In this document: piece by piece, positions 21,467-31,502 of the stretch
Layout of the letters: each line of letters starts with the position of its first letter
How positions within the stretch are numbered: position 1 is the stretch's first letter
DNA from: Psychrobacter sp. 5A.1
GTDB taxonomy: Bacteria; Pseudomonadota; Gammaproteobacteria; Pseudomonadales; Moraxellaceae
Direction: 5' to 3'
Assembly (NCBI RefSeq): GCF_030407455.1
Contig: NZ_JASDDJ010000002.1
Span: 1-64,000 of the forward strand
Length of the DNA stretch: 64,000 bases
The notes under the pieces: model-generated
What the model was told of the DNA's origin: nothing
Seen by the model: only the letters and a program-made list of their open reading frames with translations
Database searches by the model: none
Translations under genes and position numbers: made by a program

Positions 21467-23077
21467 TTACATTCTAAAAACACCAAAGGTTGTCTCTTCG
21501 ATCGGCGCGTTATAGGCAGCGCTCAACCCTAATGCCAATACATGTCGCGTATCAGCAGGATCAATCACGCCGTCATCCCATAGACGTGCGGTGGCATAAT
21601 ATGGGTGGCCTTGCTTTTCATACATATCAAGAATTGGGGCTTTAAATGCCGCCTCGTCCTCATCGCTCCACGCCTCGCCTTTGCGGTCAAAATTGTCACG
21701 CTTGACCGTTGCCAATACTGATGCTGCTTGCTCGCCACCCATCACCGAGATACGTGCATTTGGCCACATCCATAAGAAGCGCGGGCTATAAGCACGGCCA
21801 CACATGCCATAGTTGCCAGCACCGAATGAGCCACCGACGATGACTGTAAATTTTGGCACTTTTGCATTGGCGACTGCCATGACCATTTTGGCACCATGAC
21901 GGGCAATACCTTCGTTTTCATATTTGCGACCAACCATAAAGCCAGTGATGTTTTGGAGGAATACCAAGGGGATTTTGCGCTTGCAACATAGCTCAATAAA
22001 GTGCGTGCCTTTTTGCGCTGATTCACTGAACAAGATACCGTTGTTGGCGATGATACCGACTGGCATCCCTTCGATATGAGCGAAGCCACAGACTAGCGTC
22101 GTGCCAAAGCGTGATTTGAATTCATCAAAAGCACTGTCATCGACGATACGAGCAATGATTTCTTTGATATCAAATGGCTTACGCTTATCGGTTGGAATGA
22201 TGCCATATATTTCTTTGGCATCATAGCGTGGTGGACGTGGTTTGATTTGATTGGGTACTTGCTTCGCAGGACGATTTAGATGACTAACGATATTTCGCGC
22301 AATCGACAACGCATGGGTATCGCTTTGTGCTAAGTGATCGACGACCCCTGACAGACGGGTATGCACATCGCCGCCGCCCAAGTCTTCGGCTGTGACCTCT
22401 TCACCTGTCGCCGCTTTTACCAATGGCGGACCGCCCAAAAAGATAGTACCTTGATCTTTGACGATAATCGACTCGTCACTCATCGCTGGTACATAAGCCC
22501 CGCCAGCCGTACAGCTGCCCATGACCACGGCAATCTGTGGAATACCTGCCGCACTCATATTGGCCTGATTAAAGAAGATGCGACCAAAGTGCTCTTTGTC
22601 AGGAAACACGTCATCTTGGTTGGGTAAATTAGCCCCACCTGAATCAACCAAATAGACACAAGGCAAGTTGTTTTCTTGCGCGATTTCTTGCGCGCGTAGA
22701 TGTTTTTTGACCGTCATTGGATAGTAAGTACCACCCTTTACCGTGGCATCATTACAAACAATCATACACTCGGTGCCATTAATACGACCGATACCCGCAA
22801 TCACGCCCGCCGCTGGAATCTCTTCACCATACATATCGTGCGCTGCCATCGGTGCCACTTCTAAAAATGGCGTACCCACATCGAGCAAACGCTCAACACG
22901 CTCACGAGGCAAGAGTTTGCCACGGGCTAAATGCTTAGCACGGGCACGCTCTGAACCGCCTTGCACGACTTTACGCAAGTGACCATATAAGTCATCGACC
23001 ACCGCTTGCATTGCGGCACTGTTTTGCTGAAAATCGCTTGAGTTTGGACTCAGTTTACTGGTTATGATAGCGCTCAT
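21467..23077 (-). CDS. liuB: Methylcrotonyl-CoA carboxylase, beta (carboxyltransferase) subunit
   Basis: 536 residues; transfers carboxyl from biotin to 3-methylcrotonyl-CoA. Carboxyltransferase signatures include [30 protein letters not shown] and [30 protein letters not shown] precedes the ATG. It lies between the acyl-CoA synthetase gene (113 bases upstream) and liuC (194 bases downstream). The alpha subunit is encoded two genes downstream, so both halves of the enzyme are present. Confidence 0.96.
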   Translation of the reverse strand: MSAIITSKLSPNSSDFQQNSAAMQAVVDDLYGHLRKVVQGGSERARAKHLARGKLLPRERVERLLDVGTPFLEVAPMAAHDMYGEEIPAAGVIAGIGRINGTECMIVCNDATVKGGTYYPMTVKKHLRAQEIAQENNLPCVYLVDSGGANLPNQDDVFPDKEHFGRIFFNQANMSAAGIPQIAVVMGSCTAGGAYVPAMSDESIIVKDQGTIFLGGPPLVKAATGEEVTAEDLGGGDVHTRLSGVVDHLAQSDTHALSIARNIVSHLNRPAKQVPNQIKPRPPRYDAKEIYGIIPTDKRKPFDIKEIIARIVDDSAFDEFKSRFGTTLVCGFAHIEGMPVGIIANNGILFSESAQKGTHFIELCCKRKIPLVFLQNITGFMVGRKYENEGIARHGAKMVMAVANAKVPKFTVIVGGSFGAGNYGMCGRAYSPRFLWMWPNARISVMGGEQAASVLATVKRDNFDRKGEAWSDEDEAAFKAPILDMYEKQGHPYYATARLWDDGVIDPADTRHVLALGLSAAYNAPIEETTFGVFRM

Positions 23078-23190
23078 GACATCCCTTTTCTTTAATGCGT
23101 AAATGCGAGTGGCTTTTTTATTTTATGCTTTATTTCAGCTTTTACTCATATATCTTATTCATAAAATAACAGATTAGAATGGTTAAATTT

Positions 23191-24966
23191 CTACAAACCC
23201 AGCTCTTCTTTCATTTGTTCAATGATTTTATATTTCTGAATTTTTCCAGTGATGGTCATCGGATATTCAGTGACAAAGCGATAATAAGTCGGCACCTTAT
23301 AATGGGCAATATGCTCGCTACAGAACTCGCGAACCTCTTCTTCCGTTAAGCTATCTGCTTCTTTAGGGATAATCCAAGCCGCGAGCACTTCGCCATACTT
23401 TTTATCAGGAATACCGACGATTTGCACATCACGAATCTTTGGATGACGATAGAGATAGTTTTCGATTTCGACCGGATAGATATTCTCTCCGCCGCGAATC
23501 ACCATGTCTTTACTACGACCAACGATTTTGACATAACCGTCCTCATCCATCGTAGCCAAATCGCCCGTATGCATCCAACCGTCTTGGATGGCCGCGCGGG
23601 TTTTAAAGCGACTGCCCCAATAGCCTTTCATCACTGAATAACCGCGTGTCAATAACTCACCCGTTTCGCCCAAGGCAACAGTCTCACCCGTTTCCGTATT
23701 GACGACTTTAACCTCAAGCGCAGGCTGTACTAGGCCAACAGTCGATACTTGCTTATCAAGCGGCGTATGTTCATTGGTCTGGCAAGATACTGGACTGGTC
23801 TCTGTCATACCATACGCAATGGTGACCTCACTCATGTGCATCTCGTCGATGACGCGGCGCATGACCTCAATCGGACAACTAGAGCCTGCCATGATGCCAG
23901 TACGCAAAGTCGATAAATCAAAGTTTTTAAACTCCGGATGGTCAAGCTCAGCGATAAACATCGTTGGTACACCGTGCAGACCTGTACATTTTTCTTCTTC
24001 GACTGCTTGCAATACAGTCAATGGCTCAAAGCCATCGTTCGGATAAACGATACAGCCGCCATGCGTTAGAATTGCTAGGTTGCCAAGCACCATACCAAAG
24101 CAATGATAGAGTGGCACTGGAATGCACAGCTTATCTTCTTCGGTAAGGTTCATAGCCTCACCGATGAAGTAACCGTTGTTAAGAATATTACGATGGCTTA
24201 AGGTTGCCCCTTTTGGCGTACCAGTCGTGCCACTGGTGAACTGGACATTGATAGCATCCGTGTTCTTGAGCTGGGCTTGGCGCTCTGCAACACGGGGATC
24301 GTTGGCATCGCCTTCTGCCATCCATGCAGAAAATTTCTGCATAAAGCCAAAGGTTTCTTCACTGTCAGGCTCATCAATCCAAATGATACGCTCAATCGTC
24401 GGAATCTCGACCAAATCAAGCTGAGTATAGTCTTTATGATAAATTTCAGGACACAGTTCACTGATGAGACTGGCGTAATCACTGGTTTTGAAATGGCGCA
24501 TCAATACCAATGCTGAGCAGCCCAATTTATTCAAGGCATATTGCAGCTCAAAGGTACGATAGGCAGGATTGATATTCACGAGGATAACGCCGACTTTTGC
24601 TGTAGCCAATTGCATGAGCAACCACTCAGCATTGTTGTGTGACCATATACCGATACGATCGCCAATCTCTAGTCCCATCTCAATCATACTACTGGCTAGC
24701 TGATTCACTTGCTGCTGTAGCTCACGATATGTCCAGCGGATATTTTGATGGCGGACGACCAGTGCCTCGCGCTCAGGATATTTGGAAACAATAGCATCAA
24801 AAAAGTCACCGATTGTCGCTTCAATCAGCGGTACATCAGGACCTTGGTCATAGCTTTGAGTAAGTGGTGCATTGGCTGAGCGTGCGCCCATATTGATACT
24901 AGGAATATTGTTTAAAATAGTGTCGAAGTCAACGCGAGTCGAATCGAAATCAGGAGTTTGAGTCAT
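23191..24966 (-). CDS. AMP-forming acyl-CoA synthetase of the leucine cluster
   Basis: 591 residues from the ATG at 24966, which is preceded by AAAGGA; the frame is open further upstream without support. ANL-superfamily motifs: [12 protein letters not shown] (phosphate loop), [29 protein letters not shown] and the C-terminal catalytic Lys in [11 protein letters not shown]. It activates a carboxylic acid to its CoA thioester. First in the cluster, it may feed isovalerate or another short or medium acyl acid, but the substrate is not readable from sequence. No LiuR-type regulator is encoded next to it. Confidence 0.9.
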   Translation of the reverse strand: MTQTPDFDSTRVDFDTILNNIPSINMGARSANAPLTQSYDQGPDVPLIEATIGDFFDAIVSKYPEREALVVRHQNIRWTYRELQQQVNQLASSMIEMGLEIGDRIGIWSHNNAEWLLMQLATAKVGVILVNINPAYRTFELQYALNKLGCSALVLMRHFKTSDYASLISELCPEIYHKDYTQLDLVEIPTIERIIWIDEPDSEETFGFMQKFSAWMAEGDANDPRVAERQAQLKNTDAINVQFTSGTTGTPKGATLSHRNILNNGYFIGEAMNLTEEDKLCIPVPLYHCFGMVLGNLAILTHGGCIVYPNDGFEPLTVLQAVEEEKCTGLHGVPTMFIAELDHPEFKNFDLSTLRTGIMAGSSCPIEVMRRVIDEMHMSEVTIAYGMTETSPVSCQTNEHTPLDKQVSTVGLVQPALEVKVVNTETGETVALGETGELLTRGYSVMKGYWGSRFKTRAAIQDGWMHTGDLATMDEDGYVKIVGRSKDMVIRGGENIYPVEIENYLYRHPKIRDVQIVGIPDKKYGEVLAAWIIPKEADSLTEEEVREFCSEHIAHYKVPTYYRFVTEYPMTITGKIQKYKIIEQMKEELGL

Positions 24967-25337
24967 AACGAGTCCTTTCGTTTTACTTTTTATAGTATTT
25001 ATAAATAGCACTTATTAATAGCCTGCGTGCAAACCTTCTTCCTTGGGCAGGTCTTACATAGCATTCAGATACTATAACGCCATCAATGAAAGCCTGTCAA
25101 CAATATCAATACACTATGTATCATTTAATTAGACTGTCTGCCTTTCTACTTAGTAAAAGGTAACATAGAATCATGGCAAATATTTGACACAAAAAAGCCA
25201 GCCACATCATAAGGAATGGGCTGGCTCAATCATCAATACTGTCTTTTGACTGAATTGTCTTGAAAGGAATCTAATAAAGGACGTTACTTATAAATGATGT
25301 GCTTTCATTAGTTTTTCAAAAAACGGTATCGCAATCG
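24967..25337. other. Gap between the acyl-CoA synthetase and the flavoprotein gene
   Basis: It should hold the promoter of the leucine cluster and the terminator of the flavoprotein gene (25191-25226). No gene or clear operator is seen. Confidence 0.5.
25191..25226 (-). terminator. Rho-independent terminator downstream of the flavoprotein gene
   Basis: On the minus strand AGCCAGCC and GGCTGGCT pair around a loop of about 14 bases and are followed by TTTTTTG. It lies about 110 bases past the stop at 25338. Confidence 0.82.
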
Positions 25338-26612
25338 TTATGCTTTAGGAACTGCAGGCGCTTTAATCGTTACTGTTGCGCTAACAACTTCATTATCATC
25401 GAGCAAATTCATGATTAGCTCATCATCACTTTCAGTCTTCACTTGCCAATTACCTGCTGCTTGCGGTACACCCGTCACCATCACAGAGATGGCTTTATTT
25501 TTTAGGCGAATCATCGGCGGCTTATGATCATAGCCACTATGCTCATGACCTAAGATATCATCAGCGATAGTCGCAGCCTGCGCGCGCAATGGCGCAACAT
25601 AACGACAAGCAACCCCGTTGATAGACATACAGTCGCCGATGGCATAGATATTCGCTGCATTGGTACGTAACGTCGCTGCATCCACCACAATACCCGTGCG
25701 GCGATCGAACTCCACACCAGCTGCCGCAGGTAATTTCTTATCGACTGTCAGACCTGTACTGGCAATCACATGATCTACAATCAATGGCTCGAGCGGCTGA
25801 GTATCAGTATTGTCTGCATCCGATGATAATGTGGCATAGTCTACTCGTAGTTTCTTGCCATCGTTGCTGTCGTTGCTGTCGTTGCTGTCGTTGTTATTGT
25901 CATCGTCATTAACACGAGCGACAGCTGATACTTGATAACCACCTAAGAATTGAATGCCCTGCGACTCGATCGCTTTGGCGATACGTGCGGTCGCTTTGGC
26001 TGGTAGCATCTGCGAAAGCGGTGCATCGTTTAAATCAATGAGCGTTACTTTATGACCAGCTTTAAGTAGGTCTTCTGCGATTTCTGTACCCACCATACCA
26101 GCACCAACGATCGCAACATGCTGACTACCTGCTGCTAGCTTTTCTTGTAGCTGACTAAAACGCTCGATGTGATTAACATGCCAGACCAAATCTTGCGGCA
26201 GACTTTTAGGGAAGATAGGATGCGCGCCCATCGCTATTACCATTTTCTCATAGCCGATAGTCGTCAGTGCGTCATCTGACTGCGCAGTAGAGCGCACCTG
26301 TACAGTTTGACTCACTGGATCAATATCTGTCACTTGTGTATTAGCTAGCAACGTCACTTCTGCTGTGTTCGCCGCTTCGCTACCCGATGCCCGTACCAAA
26401 TCTGATGCGCGTTTGTTTTGGCTGATTGCCATTGTCAACATCGGCTTGTGATAACGGTCGCCACTATCAGCCGTGATTAATGTGATTGGAATCTCTGTGT
26501 CTTTGGCACGAATGGCATCAATGACATGCCAGCCTGCCAGTCCTGCACCAATAATAATCACACCTTTTTTTGCTGCTGTGCTTGATGCTACAGATAGGTT
26601 TTCTACGCTCAT
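25338..26612 (-). CDS. FAD-dependent pyridine-nucleotide oxidoreductase, rubredoxin-reductase-like
   Basis: 424 residues. An FAD-binding dinucleotide fold (VIIIGAGLAGWHVIDAI, residues about 18-35), an NAD(P)-binding GAGMVGTEIAEDL and the second FAD motif NIYAIGDCMSI are all present, as in rubredoxin-NAD+ reductases of alkane degraders. TTGGAG precedes the ATG. No rubredoxin gene lies beside it, so the electron partner is elsewhere or different. A run of Asn/Asp/Ser (NDDDNNNDSNDSNDSNDG, about residues 240-257) encoded by a 9-base tandem repeat is inserted in a surface loop of the NAD domain. Confidence 0.85.
   Translation of the reverse strand: MSVENLSVASSTAAKKGVIIIGAGLAGWHVIDAIRAKDTEIPITLITADSGDRYHKPMLTMAISQNKRASDLVRASGSEAANTAEVTLLANTQVTDIDPVSQTVQVRSTAQSDDALTTIGYEKMVIAMGAHPIFPKSLPQDLVWHVNHIERFSQLQEKLAAGSQHVAIVGAGMVGTEIAEDLLKAGHKVTLIDLNDAPLSQMLPAKATARIAKAIESQGIQFLGGYQVSAVARVNDDDNNNDSNDSNDSNDGKKLRVDYATLSSDADNTDTQPLEPLIVDHVIASTGLTVDKKLPAAAGVEFDRRTGIVVDAATLRTNAANIYAIGDCMSINGVACRYVAPLRAQAATIADDILGHEHSGYDHKPPMIRLKNKAISVMVTGVPQAAGNWQVKTESDDELIMNLLDDNEVVSATVTIKAPAVPKA
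25861..25896. repeat. 9-bp in-frame tandem repeat inside the flavoprotein gene
   Basis: TCGTTGCTG is repeated three times and followed by a variant fourth unit, encoding repeats of Ser-Asn-Asp. The unit is a multiple of three, so copy-number change would only lengthen or shorten a loop. Confidence 0.9.
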
Positions 26613-26711
26613 ACAAACTCCAATATGGTTTATGAATTATTTTAATTATCAAAAATATTGACCGCTATTGTATCAGTAAACAGCCATTCACTCACCTATC
26701 TAGCAATTCAC

Positions 26712-27320
26712 TTAGTCAATATCGAACTCCATGCGATGTGCTGTTGCACGCATGGTTTCACTATCTATTAATTTTTCTATACAGTATAGACTTGCATGGA
26801 TGCCTGCACTTATCCCCGCTGATGTGATGATATTACCAGTATCATCACTGGCATCTACAAAACGCGTATGCGAGATTACATCGATATCAGGATAGGATGC
26901 TAAATTATCCAAATCCATCCAGTGCGTGGTTGCTGACTTACCAGTTAGCAAACCTGCCTTAGCCAACAGCAACGCTCCTGTACACACTGAAAGCGTCAGC
27001 TCTGCCAAAATTGCTTGAGTGATAATCCAATCAATTACTACCTTATTATATATTTCTGTTTTTTCAGCACCGTATCCACCGGGGACGATTAATACATCAA
27101 TGTCTGGATGATTGGCAAAACTATAGTCAGGAATGACTTGCAGACCATTCCTAGCGGATATCGTTGCTTGGTTCTCGGCAATAGTGATAACCTTAAAATG
27201 CTTATCATCACTAGAACTGGCAGCATTTTCAGCCAACGAAAACACCTCAAAAGGTCCTGCAAAATCTAATACTTCTACTTCATTGAACAGTAGTATGCCG
27301 ACGGTTCGTTTTATCGTCAT
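26712..27320 (-). CDS. DJ-1/PfpI-family protein
   Basis: 202 residues from the ATG at 27320, preceded by AGGATTGAAT. The class-I glutamine-amidotransferase-like fold carries the nucleophile elbow SVCTGALLLA with Cys113, and VPGGYG. The companion acid is probably Glu14 (FNEVEVLDF). The family includes isonitrile hydratases, GlxA-type sensor domains and stress chaperones. This one resembles the stand-alone isonitrile-hydratase/intracellular-protease branch, but no activity can be claimed. It is a single gene. Confidence 0.85.
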   Translation of the reverse strand: MTIKRTVGILLFNEVEVLDFAGPFEVFSLAENAASSSDDKHFKVITIAENQATISARNGLQVIPDYSFANHPDIDVLIVPGGYGAEKTEIYNKVVIDWIITQAILAELTLSVCTGALLLAKAGLLTGKSATTHWMDLDNLASYPDIDVISHTRFVDASDDTGNIITSAGISAGIHASLYCIEKLIDSETMRATAHRMEFDID

Positions 27321-27724
27321 ATTCAATCCTAATTAAGTTGATAGCGTTAAGTAATATTCAAACCTTTCATATCATAATCATTATCTTTGTCGTTTGTTCT
27401 AACTAATGAGCTTAGCCATGGCATCTGCCTTTGCCGTTTGCAACCTCTCTAATCCTACGACTACTCCCGCTCTATTTTCAGCGGTTTTATAGTCTCGAAG
27501 CTATCTTATTTAAACTCCTTGTATGTAAACATCATAGGCTCCAAGTCGTTTTTCAAATAGCTATACAAAAAAAGGCTCAATACAAAGCGCCCTATTAAAG
27601 ATAGCGTTTAACTGTCTTTAATAGGGCGCTTTATATAATCATTAGCAGTAGAAAGAAAAATAAGCTTTAGAACATGTCTTTATCTTAGAAATACTGCTAT
27701 AAACAATCGTAAATTAAAGTATCT
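27321..27724. other. Gap between the DJ-1 gene and the glutamate importer
   Basis: Apart from the long hairpin at 27584-27632 I see no gene, repeat or clear regulatory site here. Confidence 0.5.
27584..27632 (-). terminator. Perfect 18-bp stem hairpin downstream of the glutamate importer operon
   Basis: AAAGCGCCCTATTAAAGA (27584-27601) pairs fully with TCTTTAATAGGGCGCTTT (27615-27632) around a 13-base loop. It lies about 90 bases after the last gene of the operon. The T tail is short in both directions, so it may terminate or protect the mRNA 3' end. Confidence 0.72.
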
Positions 27725-28528
27725 TTAATGATTTAAAATCTTCGACAAGAACATCTGCGCACGGTCACTTTTTGCCCCTTCAAAAAACTCATCCTTACTA
27801 CAGTTTTCTACGATATGTCCTTCATCCATAAAGATAATACGATTGGCTACCTGACTGGCAAAGCCCATCTCATGTGTCACGCACATCATAGTCATACCAT
27901 CACGAGTCAGCTCGACCATCACATCTAGCACCTCTTGAATCATCTCAGGATCAAGCGCGGAGGTTGGCTCATCAAACAGCATTGCGACGGGATCCATTGC
28001 CAACGCTCGTGCAATCGCAACACGCTGCTGCTGACCACCAGAGAGCTCCGCTGGATATTTCGCCGCTTGTACTGTCAGACCAACACGGTCTAGATACGCC
28101 ATCGCTTTTTGTTTGGCCTCAGACTCTTTACGGCCCAACACTTTGATTTGTGCCACGGTCAAATTATCAATAATAGTCAAATGGGGAAACAACTCAAAAT
28201 GCTGAAATACCATACCAACACGGCTACGTAACTTAGGTAGATTAGTCTTTGGGTCGCCGACAGAGATACCATTGACCATGATGTCACCTTTCTGAAAAGG
28301 CTCAAGTCCATTAACTGTCTTAATCAATGTCGACTTACCACTACCCGATGGACCACAAACGACGACGACATCACCTTTATGTACATGCGCCGTACAGTCA
28401 GTCAGTACTTGAAAGTCTCCATACCATTTGCTGACATTAGATATCTCGATGACCATCTCATCACTAGCATGACCACTATTGGTAACCAGCCCGCCAAAGG
28501 CATTTAAGTACGTATCAGCATTGCTCAT
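27725..28528 (-). CDS. gltL: Polar amino-acid (glutamate/aspartate-type) ABC transporter ATP-binding protein
   Basis: 267 residues. Walker A GPSGSGKST, Q-loop VFQHFELFPHLT, signature [15 protein letters not shown], Walker [15 protein letters not shown] and switch His in CVTHEMGF are complete. The N-terminus is about 25 residues longer than E. coli GltL. The ATG at 28528 follows TTAGGAG; the codon just before it is GTG and could also be used. It is the last gene of a binding protein-permease-permease-ATPase operon on the minus strand. Confidence 0.9.
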   Translation of the reverse strand: MSNADTYLNAFGGLVTNSGHASDEMVIEISNVSKWYGDFQVLTDCTAHVHKGDVVVVCGPSGSGKSTLIKTVNGLEPFQKGDIMVNGISVGDPKTNLPKLRSRVGMVFQHFELFPHLTIIDNLTVAQIKVLGRKESEAKQKAMAYLDRVGLTVQAAKYPAELSGGQQQRVAIARALAMDPVAMLFDEPTSALDPEMIQEVLDVMVELTRDGMTMMCVTHEMGFASQVANRIIFMDEGHIVENCSKDEFFEGAKSDRAQMFLSKILNH

Positions 28529-28642
28529 CACTGGCTCCTAACCACATTATTTTCGATAAACATTATTTAAAAAAGGTAAATCAAATACTTAAGCTCTTAA
28601 CACTCAAAAGCGCAAGCGATAGGTCTAACAAAATACGCTATA

Positions 28643-29311
28643 TTAAAACCGCAAACGCTTCTGTAATTGTTGCACGCCAATAGAAGCACTTAAGCTAATC
28701 ACAAAATAGACAGCACCAGCACCTAAGATATACGGCGTGAGTAAGCCCATTAGCTCACCGCGAACGTAGGCTGCGCGGAAAAAGTCGGTCAAACCAATGG
28801 CAAATACCAGTGTCGTATCTTGGAATAAAATAATACATTGCTGCAAAATCAGTGGCAGCATCTTACGAAAGGCTTGTGGCAAGATGACCAGACGCATGGT
28901 CTGCCCATAAGTCATACCGAGCGCTTTTGCCGCATTGACCTGCCCGCTACCAATCGATTGAATACCAGCACGTACCACTTCTGAGAAGTAAGCCGCCTCA
29001 AACATCATAAATGCGACCACACAAGAGGCAAACGCAGCATCGAGTTGCAGGTACTTACCCGCTACCCAAAGATAAATCATCGGTACGGCAAAGTAGAACC
29101 ACAGTAATACCAATAGCAGTGGCACAGAGCGGAAGTAATTGACGTATAGTTTGGCTGGAATCTCAAGCGCTTTAATACCTGACAAACGCATCAATGCCAG
29201 TACAGTTCCTAAACTAATACCGCCCAAAATAGCCAAAAACAGCACTTTTAAAGTGGTAAGCATGCCACCCATCAAACCAGGATAGGCTGTTGCCAATTCG
29301 GTCATATTCAT
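28643..29311 (-). CDS. gltK: Polar amino-acid ABC transporter permease (GltK-type)
   Basis: 222 residues with about five membrane segments and the HAAT permease region (YFRSVPLLLVLLWF, the EAA loop EVVRAGIQSIGSGQVNAAKALGM). Its start overlaps the end of the preceding permease gene by four bases (ATGA), a sign of translational coupling. With GltJ it forms the heterodimeric membrane channel of the importer. Confidence 0.9.
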   Translation of the reverse strand: MNMTELATAYPGLMGGMLTTLKVLFLAILGGISLGTVLALMRLSGIKALEIPAKLYVNYFRSVPLLLVLLWFYFAVPMIYLWVAGKYLQLDAAFASCVVAFMMFEAAYFSEVVRAGIQSIGSGQVNAAKALGMTYGQTMRLVILPQAFRKMLPLILQQCIILFQDTTLVFAIGLTDFFRAAYVRGELMGLLTPYILGAGAVYFVISLSASIGVQQLQKRLRF

Positions 29312-30054
29312 TTCTGACCTCCCGCAATAAGCCCAGGCACACGCAATTTACGTTCAATCAATCCCATAATAGCGATCAAGGATAAATTGAAAACCAAATA
29401 AATAATCGTCGCGTAAGTATATATCTCGATACTATTTTGAGTATATTCGCTGATGGTTTTGGTTTGGCTAATCAGCTCCATTACCCCCACTAGCGAGGCC
29501 ACAGAAGCGTTTTTAAAGCAGTTAGTCAGCTCAGAGCTGAGCGGTGGCAAGATAATACGAAATGCCTGCGGTAGCAGTACTTCTTTATAGACCTGTGGAA
29601 TGCTAAACCCTAATGCATAGGCCGCATTAATCTGTCCATCTGGTAATGACTCAATACCCGTCCGTACCTGTTCCACGATACGAGCAGCAGTAAATAAGCC
29701 CAAACCAATACTGGCTGATAACATGGCTGAGGTATTCGGAGACAAGTCCTTATACCACCATTCTTGTATCGTCGGCGTGAGCCAACCAGGGGCGATATAA
29801 AACCAAAAGAACAGTTGAACAAGCAGTGGAATATTACGAAAAAATGTCACATAAGCCGTACCGATTGCACGAGCGGTCTTGTTGGGCAAGGTGCGCATGA
29901 TACCGAAGATGGTACCCACGACCATCGCAATGGCCCATGCGATACTGCCAATCAATAGCAGCCAGCCAAGACCAGTGATCATCCAATGGATATAGAGCTC
30001 GTTGCCAATACCAGTCTGCTCAAAGAGCACACCCCAGTTCCAGCTATAATTCAT
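29308..30054 (-). CDS. gltJ: Polar amino-acid ABC transporter permease (GltJ-type)
   Basis: 248 residues from the ATG at 30054, which has GGAGA seven bases upstream. It shows membrane segments and the coupling loop EQVRTGIESLPDGQINAAYALGF. Longer than GltK because of an extra periplasmic loop (APGWLTPTIQEWWYKDL...), as in E. coli GltJ. Overlaps gltK by four bases. Confidence 0.9.
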   Translation of the reverse strand: MNYSWNWGVLFEQTGIGNELYIHWMITGLGWLLLIGSIAWAIAMVVGTIFGIMRTLPNKTARAIGTAYVTFFRNIPLLVQLFFWFYIAPGWLTPTIQEWWYKDLSPNTSAMLSASIGLGLFTAARIVEQVRTGIESLPDGQINAAYALGFSIPQVYKEVLLPQAFRIILPPLSSELTNCFKNASVASLVGVMELISQTKTISEYTQNSIEIYTYATIIYLVFNLSLIAIMGLIERKLRVPGLIAGGQK

Positions 30055-30151
30055 GGTTGTCTCTCCGAGCAACGATTGATAAGCCTATACGTCAAATAAA
30101 ATTACTGGCTATCTGAACGTATAGGCAAACTATGTTGAGGGACAATGAGCG

Positions 30152-31126
30152 TTACTGCGCTGCTGCTTCTTTAGGCTGAGCGCTGTCATGCGGATTGGCA
30201 ATCAAGGCCTTTAAGTTGTCTGACATCTCAAAGTTTAGATTGACGTTCTTTGGTGGGATTGGGTTCAAGAACCACTTGTCATAAATGCTATTGATTTCGC
30301 CTGAGCTAAACACATTGGCAAGGGCTTCATCGACCACAGCTTTGAATTCAGGATCATCTTTGCGCATCATACAACCATAGATTTCAAACGATTGCGGCGT
30401 ACCGACGATTACCCATTCATCAGGATTTTTTGCCTTGGCTTTTTCGCCAGCAAGCAGCACATCATCCATCATAAAGGCATCAGCTCGACCATTTTCTAGC
30501 ATTAGGAAGCCTTCGCCATGATCTTTTGCTGAGATGATATTGGTATCCATTTTATTATCATCGTTGTACTGACGGATATAACGCTCCGAAGTCGTGCCTG
30601 CTGTCGTTACCAGAGTTTTACCTTTTAGGTCTTCAAAATCTTGAATACCAGAGTCTTTTTTGGTCAATAGACGCGTGCCAATTTCAAAGAAGCCATTAGA
30701 GAATGCGACTTGCTTTTGACGTTCTTCGTTATTGGTGGTTGAGCCACACTCAAAATCTACCGTGCCGTTTTGTACCAATGGGATACGAGTCTGCGAAGTG
30801 ATTAGGTTATAGCGAACGTTAAGGTCTGGCATATTTAGCTTTTGCTTAACGGCTTCAACCACTTTCATTTCCAAGTCGTGAGCATAGCCAATCGGTTGGT
30901 TAGGATCATCAGCGATATAAGAGAAAGGAATAGAGGAATCACGGTGACCGACAACGATAGTGCCAGAGTCTTTGATTTTCTGTAGCGTACCGTTGGTCGT
31001 GGCTTCGGTCGTCGTTGCATCATCTGCTGGCGCATCAGTGCTGGTTTGGCTACTGTTGTTACATCCCGCTAAGCCTAATGCCATAACAGCAGCTAAAGTC
31101 AACGGTTTGGAAAATGAGTATGTCAT
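30152..31126 (-). CDS. gltI: Glutamate/aspartate-type ABC transporter substrate-binding lipoprotein
   Basis: 324 residues from the ATG at 31126 (AAAGGATG upstream). The signal peptide ends with the lipobox LAGC, giving a lipid-anchored binding protein. The mature part has family-3 periplasmic binding motifs: VVGHRDSSIPFSY, VDFECGSTTNNEER and GRADAFMMDD. These resemble the GltI/DEBP glutamate-aspartate group; the ligand is inferred from this resemblance and from the operon. Unlike GltI of E. coli it is a lipoprotein. Confidence 0.9.
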   Translation of the reverse strand: MTYSFSKPLTLAAVMALGLAGCNNSSQTSTDAPADDATTTEATTNGTLQKIKDSGTIVVGHRDSSIPFSYIADDPNQPIGYAHDLEMKVVEAVKQKLNMPDLNVRYNLITSQTRIPLVQNGTVDFECGSTTNNEERQKQVAFSNGFFEIGTRLLTKKDSGIQDFEDLKGKTLVTTAGTTSERYIRQYNDDNKMDTNIISAKDHGEGFLMLENGRADAFMMDDVLLAGEKAKAKNPDEWVIVGTPQSFEIYGCMMRKDDPEFKAVVDEALANVFSSGEINSIYDKWFLNPIPPKNVNLNFEMSDNLKALIANPHDSAQPKEAAAQ

Positions 31127-31502
31127 GAAATACATCCTTTTATCGCAAGATTGAGTGAGTGCTTGGACGACATAGGTCTGATTGACCCGACTGCCCCGCA
31201 TCCGTACGGTTGTTGCTGTTGTTTATCACAATGCAACTTAATGTTACTGTACAACAAATTTGCAGTAGAGGGTGATTTTTTTTTGAGAGAGTACGTATTT
31301 ATGAATATATTTATATCCTAACTATAAAATGCTGGCTTATAGCGGCTATCTACTCAGAGCTTTGTAAAAACAGCTGCTTGGTTTTTTAAGCTCGTTATTA
31401 ACCCTTGCTGCTCATAATCATCAAAACAGTCTACTAAGTGAGATTGATAAATCGGCAGTAATCCCCATAAAGCAAACAACTTCTCTATACTACAAATGAC
31501 TT
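31127..31502. other. Divergent promoter region between gltI and hslO
   Basis: It must carry the promoters for the importer operon (leftward) and hslO (rightward). No operator, repeat or small gene was recognised. Confidence 0.45.
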
